A program made the translations under genes and the position numbers. Positions 58,384 to 64,000 of a stretch of DNA of 64,000 bases are shown here, piece after piece. The first letter of the stretch is position 1, and every line of letters begins with the position of its first letter. The stretch comes from Phyto melanocephala (Eukaryota; Arthropoda; Insecta; Diptera; Rhinophoridae): positions 58,632,968 to 58,696,967 of the forward strand of contig OW799234.1 in the NCBI GenBank assembly GCA_941918925.1, given 5' to 3'. Below the pieces are notes generated by a model that saw nothing but the letters and a program-made list of their open reading frames with translations, did no database searches and had not been told where the DNA came from.

Positions 58384-58826
58384 AAGTTAGAGTTTTAAAA
58401 ATATGTTCCGAAACATAAAGCTGTTATATGAGATAATATAATATGGCAACTCGCTTCCGTTGTGTTTTTACAAAATCTAAGTGTTACTTAATTCAGGTTA
58501 AGAGTTTTCTGAAAATATGTATTTCCCTCTGCCTTAAAAAAGAATTCAAACGACATCTAAAAAAATATTTGTCTGAACAATATGTATTTTTCTTATACAT
58601 GGAATAATCCACCGCTACTGAAAGTAAGAAACGGAAAAATTTATTTTAAATCTATTATAGACCGATAACAAATAAAATTTATATAAAATAAAAGATAAGT
58701 CAACGATTTAAAAATTTTGCCAAGTATTAGAATTACTAACTTTCTAATCTAGTCCAGTGTTGCCTCAACTGTGTTTCCTGAAAAAAAAAGTTTTACCCAA
58801 ACTCTGGATTGTATTAACCAGACATA
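58384..58826. other. Non-coding spacer, nothing recognised
   Basis: AT-rich sequence without supported features. Confidence 0.4.
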
Positions 58827-59125
58827 AATGGTGGTTAAATTTAAGGGCTGACATTGCATGTGAACTACATCTAAACGTCAGGTTTTTTTTCTGCATTTCA
58901 TTTGACATTTCTCAATTTGAAACATGAAAGTCTCAATTCCAGACTTACTTAATTTGAACCATGAAAAGAAAAACCCTCGAGCAAGGCGTTAAAATTATTC
59001 AGGCTTATTATGAAAATGGGCGTTCAAATCAAAATACATATCGTTCACTTGCTGGTTCCTTTGGTCAACACGATCGTTAAAATTCGTCCACAATTGGGAA
59101 AATGTTGAAAAATATTTAAAGTTCC
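58827..59125 (+). pseudogene. Mariner-type remnant: 5' end and helix-turn-helix
   Basis: The terminal sequence GGTGGTTAAATTTAAGGGCT is followed 120 bp later by an ATG at 58961 reading MKRKTLEQGVKIIQAYYENG, then RSNQNTYRSLAGSFGQHDR, the first helix-turn-helix of a mariner-like transposase. The frame then breaks. The catalytic region and 3' end are missing. Confidence 0.65.
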
Positions 59126-59375
59126 TTGTAAGTGCTGTAAATAATCTGTACAAAAAATTCGTGAAACTATCTTACTGTTAGAAAACATTCATGCTCTGCG
59201 ACACTATACAATTAATGGAGAATGATATTTTTTGTGTATTTTGGAGTGGTGTTATTGGCCCCTTTTGCAGTAAATGTAAACTAGTCAATAGTAAGCGGTA
59301 CAGAGTCATGCTTATAAATTTTTTATAGTCTAAAATATAAGGTATGAACTTTTCTTGCACATTTGCATATTACGC

Positions 59376-59640
59376 TATATCTGTGGTTTTCATGGGCAAC
59401 CGCGTATGTTAATTTTATAGGATTTTGAGTTAATAATGCCATATTGCTTGGTTTTAGACGGCCTTTACGTGGTTTTAAAAATTTCTTAAATAAGATGGAC
59501 CCATTCCGATTATTTTAATGGCAAAACAACGTAACTTCTATATTTATTCAGAAATCGTTCAGCACTAACACGGATTTGTAGCTCTCCTGAAAAATTTGAT
59601 TTTAAGACATACGTGGTTGCTTATGAAAACCACAGATATA
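59376..59640. mobile_element. 265-bp MITE with ~37-bp terminal inverted repeats
   Basis: Both ends read TATATCTGTGGTTTTCAT and continue with GGGCAACCGCGTATGT on the left versus AAGCAACCACGTATGT on the right. The TA-containing ends suggest a Tc1/mariner-type MITE. No coding capacity. Confidence 0.65.
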
Positions 59641-61698
59641 TCGCATAAAAACACGATATTTGGCTCACTTAGTTCGGTTGTCGCACGTTCTGGCGACGTT
59701 TGCAGGCTTTTCTTAAGCATTTTGTCTTTTTCTTGGGATAGATAATCCACATTCTTAGGTTAATTAGAGCAATGTTGCAGATAGAAGCATAACCTTCTTC
59801 AGAGTTTACGAGAACTGTAGCAATAGAATAAATCACTGCGAGATTAGTGGGTTCAAAAAACTAAGTGAACATATATTATTTTTTACGACATAACAAAATT
59901 AAAATTACGTTTTTATGATTTTATTTTATTTTCATTCAGCACATACTTTGTCGAAAACAGAGCCACACACAAAACCGATAGATAGGACTTTATCAAAAAA
60001 CTTAATACAGTACTAACGCGTATGTAAAAATATTCAATTTATTCCATTTAATGTAGGGTACAAAAAAGAGAAAAGTACTTTCGCTTTAGAAATTTTCCTT
60101 TTCGTTGCTTCTAGGTATTGCATTTGTGTTGTGTAAGTGTAATTGTTGGTATACAATTGAATAAAGGATGGATGACTAGCTGGTCTACTGAATAGTATAA
60201 ATATAATACTAATAAAAAAAATACGTAGAATTACAATTTAATTTTGTTATTCCCTTGAGAGGTTTTACAAATGAGAATGTCCTAATTCATTTCAGTTTTT
60301 CTTTATTCCTTCTTTTTTCTAGTTTAAATGAACAAAAGCAAAGGAAAACCAGCGAAATACAAAAATAATATTCTACATAGAAACGTTTGACTTATGACAT
60401 TGTTTTCAATAAATAAGACAAAAGTTTAAATGAAATTTTAACAAGAATTTATGCAAAACTTAGCGCGACAATAAAAGAAAAGCATGAAGAAAAGTTTAAG
60501 TTATTATACATTTATTAAGGTTTTATTAGCGGAATAAAAATTCCATTTAAATTGAGTTTGACCAAATTTTTATTTTTGTTTTAAATTAAAACAAATTTAG
60601 AGAGAGTGGAGGCAAGAAAAATTTTATAAGTTATGTTACATAAAAAAGAAATGTGGTCCAGCCAATGTGACAGTTAATGCTGACATTATGATTTAAATCA
60701 AAACATCAGAATAATTATATAGAAGATTTCTGTTTTTTTTCTAAAATATTTCAAATAATAATAAAGCAAGTTTTAAATTCAAGTTGAATTACACTTTAAT
60801 AAATAAAAAACCAAATAAGTAAAATATTATTTTTGGTTTACAAAGCTAACAATTATATTGAAATCACATAAAAAAAACTTACTTGGTAAACAAACAAATT
60901 AATTTGTAATAGCATCCAAAATACTTAGAAAAATTATTCCACGAAACCGTAAACTAACAAAAAAAAAAAACAAATTAAATTTGACCGCACTCATCCACAA
61001 AGTACACAAACGAAAATTTTTAACATAAAACGACAACAAACAATAAATTAAATAAGCGCGAAAATAATGAATAAAAAAGAACACGAAGAACAAAAACTAA
61101 AACCATCTCCGTATGGTATGGCAGACTGAAAATCACAAAAAACACTAAAATTATCAACGAGATGTTAAATACGAAAAATTAAATTAAAATTTGCGTAAAC
61201 AAAAAAAACATGCACCAAATTGAAGCAATGACATAAACAAATTTAATTTGACCACATGTGATGAATAAACAAAAACGAAAAAAAAAAAAATAATTAAAAA
61301 GTATTTTGAGGTCAAGTTTGTTATGCTACACTGTAAGACACTTTTTTTTAAATAGAAAAATTATCTTCTATTAACCCTCCGTCATGCACATGTATCTTGC
61401 CAGTCATTTTACGAACTTAACTGTGATTTAGTTATATTTATAATTTGACTAGTGAGTCTCCAGGTACCGGGTACCATCTACAAATATTGTTAGCTCTCGT
61501 TTTATAAAAAAAAATCATTAAGATAAAAAATAACAAAAAAAAATGTTTGTGGATTTAAAATAACAGTGTAATATTATCACTAAAATAGCATATTTTGCAT
61601 AGGGTTAAAATAAAAAGAAAGAAGTAATAATTACGACAGGACCATAAACTATATTCTCTATAACAATATTTAGTTTTCGAAAATAAATCAAAGTTGTT
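59641..61698. other. Non-coding stretch, nothing recognised
   Basis: AT-rich, A-rich DNA; the frame 60899-61093 is phenylalanine-rich and low in complexity. TATATTCTCTATAACAATAT near 61650 recurs at about 40030. Confidence 0.4.
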
Positions 61699-63137
61699 TT
61701 TTTATACCCGCCACCAAAAAAATGGTGGGGGTATATTCATTTTGTCATTCCGTTTGTAACACATCGAAATATTCATTTTAGACCCCATAAAGTATATATA
61801 TTCTGAATCAGGGTTTGATTTGATGACGATCTAGCTATGTCCGTCCGTCTGTCCGTCTGTCCATCTGTTGAAAGCACGATAGAGGTCGCACCGAAAAAGC
61901 TAGGGGGCTCAAGGTCAATCTTCTTATAGACAAGGTTTGTTTGATATTAAAAGTGGGTTAGATCGAAATACTAGGAAGAGAGTTATAGCTCGTAATGCAA
62001 GAGTAGGTTGAAAAAACCGTGTCCTTCCAACATCGAATAAAATCGAATTGTGTCTAAACGCATTAACGCAGAGTCATGAAACTTCGAATATGGATTTCCT
62101 GATTAAAAACGATATTTTTCCCCGCAACTTGCTTAGATTTATGCATTAGGAAAGGAGTTACAGATCAAAATGTACGAAAACTTATACCGCACAGTGTATT
62201 TTTCGGTATATTTAAAATTTAAAACCTAATAAAACTAGTATTCTGGAATCTGAAATTTTGCAGGAATTGCTTTTTGGCCAAATGCTTTGTTGTAGCAGAA
62301 AATAAATGTGACATGCCCTATTTTACGCCCACCTGCCATATAACGTTTTACCTCAAACTCATATAATTTCTCTCTGATTAAAGATTTTAGAATAACAAAG
62401 GACTATGTGGAAACATCTAAGCTTCATTCATTAATAGAAACAACTTCAACACGCCTAATTTAACGCCCACTGTCATTGAAAGACTAAATTTACGAAAACA
62501 TTTTACTAGCATATCAAAGTTATACAAAGAAAGTGATACATATTTCTGTATAAAGAGATTATTTGCATAGCGATTACTGTTAATAACAAACAAATACTTT
62601 TTGTGCTATAAATTGGGTCATTTCCCGGGAATTTGGATTATTTAGTCTTCCCGATTTCCCGGGATTATTTTTCAGGATCCCGGGAAATAAAAAAGTGGCG
62701 ACGATTCGAAAGCAGATGTTTATATTGTTTATATTGAAATTGAATTCTAATGATTTTACTTTTGATCTCATAGCTGAAGTACCTGTATTTTTGTTTTTTG
62801 TGCCCATATTTGATCTCGTATCTAGAGATCAATATTTTTACTCATTTTATATTTTAAATTCAAGTTTTTTTTATTAATTTTTATAGCTTTGAAGTGTTTC
62901 TTTAACATTATAAACTATTTTATGCTTTTTAATAAATAGTTTTTTATTAATTAAAAACAAATTTACTTTTTATTTGTTTTGCTGCGGGATTCCGGAAAAT
63001 TAAAAAATAAATCTCACTTTTCCGGGAAACAAAAAATTGCGGGAAAAAACCCTAGCTACAAAAGAAAACTGGTAAACTGGAAAACTTGTGGTGGGTAGAA
63101 AAGATTCGGCACAGCCGAATATAGTGCTCTTACTTGT
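61699..63137 (+). mobile_element. Family B repeat with CCCGGG module, uninterrupted reference copy
   Basis: It starts TATACCCGCCACCAAAAAAA, carries the GTCCGTCTGTCC tract and one internal unit, then the module (62618-63085, from TTTCCCGGGAATTTGG to AGAAAACTGG). It ends AAAGATTCGGCACAGCCGAA then TATAGTGCTCTTACTTGTTT. It serves as empty site for the inner family B insertion, the mariner insertion and the Helitron pair seen in other copies. No coding capacity. Confidence 0.65.
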
Positions 63138-63690
63138 TTTATTTGTTCTAGACTATTGTTAATTATAACTTTGAAACATCATTATTAGATTAAGTGCAAG
63201 AAAATAAAACAAACTACCCATTTACAACGCTGATAGGTACATATCATCGGTGAAACTTATGTAGGTCATTTTATAAAAAAAAACGTAATATGAACACAAC
63301 ATTGAAATTTAGTGATTTGATGTTTGTTAGATTTTAATATAGTTAATAAATAACCTTAGTTAAATTTCAATTTAATACTAAAAATAATATGTATAGTTAA
63401 TTTCTTTTTTTTTGAGTTGTGGAGTTACAGTTAGACAAATCGAACAGATTTGTAGCAACATAGATTGTCTTAGGGATTATATTAATAATTTTACAAAATA
63501 TAATCATGGTGGGATATATGTATATACAAAGAGGTGTAACGAACCTTAAGGTGGACGGGATAGGTGATGTGGTTATAGTTAGTACTTATAATATTACAAT
63601 CTTCTTAGTTCTACGCTTCTTACATTATTACAATCGTCTTATCGCTATAATTCTTACGATACTACAATCGTCCTTATATCTAACTTAACG
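63138..63690. other. AT-rich spacer before the minisatellite
   Basis: The last part (about 63585-63680) has loosely repeated 'TTACAATCGTC' phrases. The frame 63506-63688 is not recognised as a gene. Confidence 0.4.
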
Positions 63691-64000
63691 AAACAGTCAG
63701 CCGAAGCCGCTGTGTGTGGAAACAGTCAGCCGAAGCCGTTGTGTGTAAAAACAGTCAGCCGAAGCCGCTGTGTGTGAAAACAGTCAGCCGCTGTGTGTGA
63801 AAACAGTCAGCCGCTGTGTGTGAAAACAGTCAGCCGCTGTGTGTGAAAACAGTCAGCCGAAGCCGCTGTGTGTGGAAACAGTCAGCCAAAGCCGCTGTGT
63901 GTGAAAACAGTCAGCCGAAACCGCTGTGTCTGTAAACAGTCAGCCGAAGCCGCTGTGTGTGAAAACAGTCAGCCGAAACCGCTGTATGTGTAAACAGTCA
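63691..64000. repeat. Minisatellite, 28-29 bp unit with 22-23 bp variants, running off the window
   Basis: Eleven full units and one partial unit of AAACAGTCAGCCGAAGCCGC plus TGTGTGTG. Three consecutive units lack AAGCCG. The unit length is not a multiple of three, so coding is unlikely. It is GC-richer than its surroundings and continues past 64000. Confidence 0.85.

Noticed and set aside
63691..64000. CRISPR-like array of ~28-bp repeats
   Set aside because: There are no unique spacers; the whole array is a head-to-tail minisatellite in fly DNA.

Overview
The window is AT-rich, gene-poor, transposon-dense nuclear DNA from a higher fly (Diptera, probably a schizophoran or calyptrate fly). 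The inference rests on 55-75 bp GT-AG introns, homopolymer-rich intergenic DNA, many Tc1/mariner, piggyBac and Helitron relics, and dispersed repeats with (TCCGTCTG)n tracts and a conserved 'TTCGGC..GCCGAA' end. I see no conserved host gene, rRNA, tRNA or CRISPR array. Almost everything recognisable is mobile DNA or derived from it.

Layout. 1-9 kb: unrecognised DNA, two mariner-type relics and one piggyBac relic. 9.0-10.5 kb: a head-to-tail pair of Helitron-like elements, then a perfect 135-bp inverted repeat. 10.5-15.3 kb: the most interesting block. It has possible outer termini (CCCAGCAAAAAATT at 10528, its reverse complement at 15328). Inside are a 2.3-kb element with ~650-bp inverted arms, CACTAGG ends and a TTA duplication, carrying an intact two-exon gene, and then an intact six-exon DUF4806-like gene. 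15.3-20 kb: no gene seen. 20.1-25.1 kb: a Helitron copy, a LINE tail relic, and a nest in which repeat family B is split by a second B copy, itself split by a mariner deletion derivative; the same family at 61.7-63.1 kb gives the empty sites. 25.7-26.5 kb: family A repeat. 26.5-34.4 kb: mostly unrecognised, with a piggyBac deletion derivative and four copies of a 15-mer. 34.4-39.7 kb: Helitron-like copies, family A, and a family B copy interrupted by two Helitron-like copies. 40.7-43 kb: piggyBac and mariner relics. 43.75-48.84 kb: a second block with CCCAGCAAAAA/TTTTTGCTGGG ends. It holds a transposase-like gene with one in-frame stop whose 3' exons encode the same DUF4806-like domain with the same exon lengths (182 and 154 nt) and phases as the 13-kb gene. 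49.4-53.1 kb: family B fragment, then a Helitron helicase relic interrupted by a piggyBac element with a TTAA duplication. 53.6-59.7 kb: MITEs, mariner relics, family A. 61.7-63.1 kb: family B. 63.7-64.0 kb: minisatellite running off the window.

The DUF4806-like loci at 13.5 and 46.3 kb look like two members of one mobile family. One keeps a transposase N-terminus fused to the domain; the other is a free-standing gene with an intact spliced frame. Together with the long-inverted-repeat element nested beside the first, they are the best candidates for something undescribed. All splice models and similarities were read by eye, without database searches.
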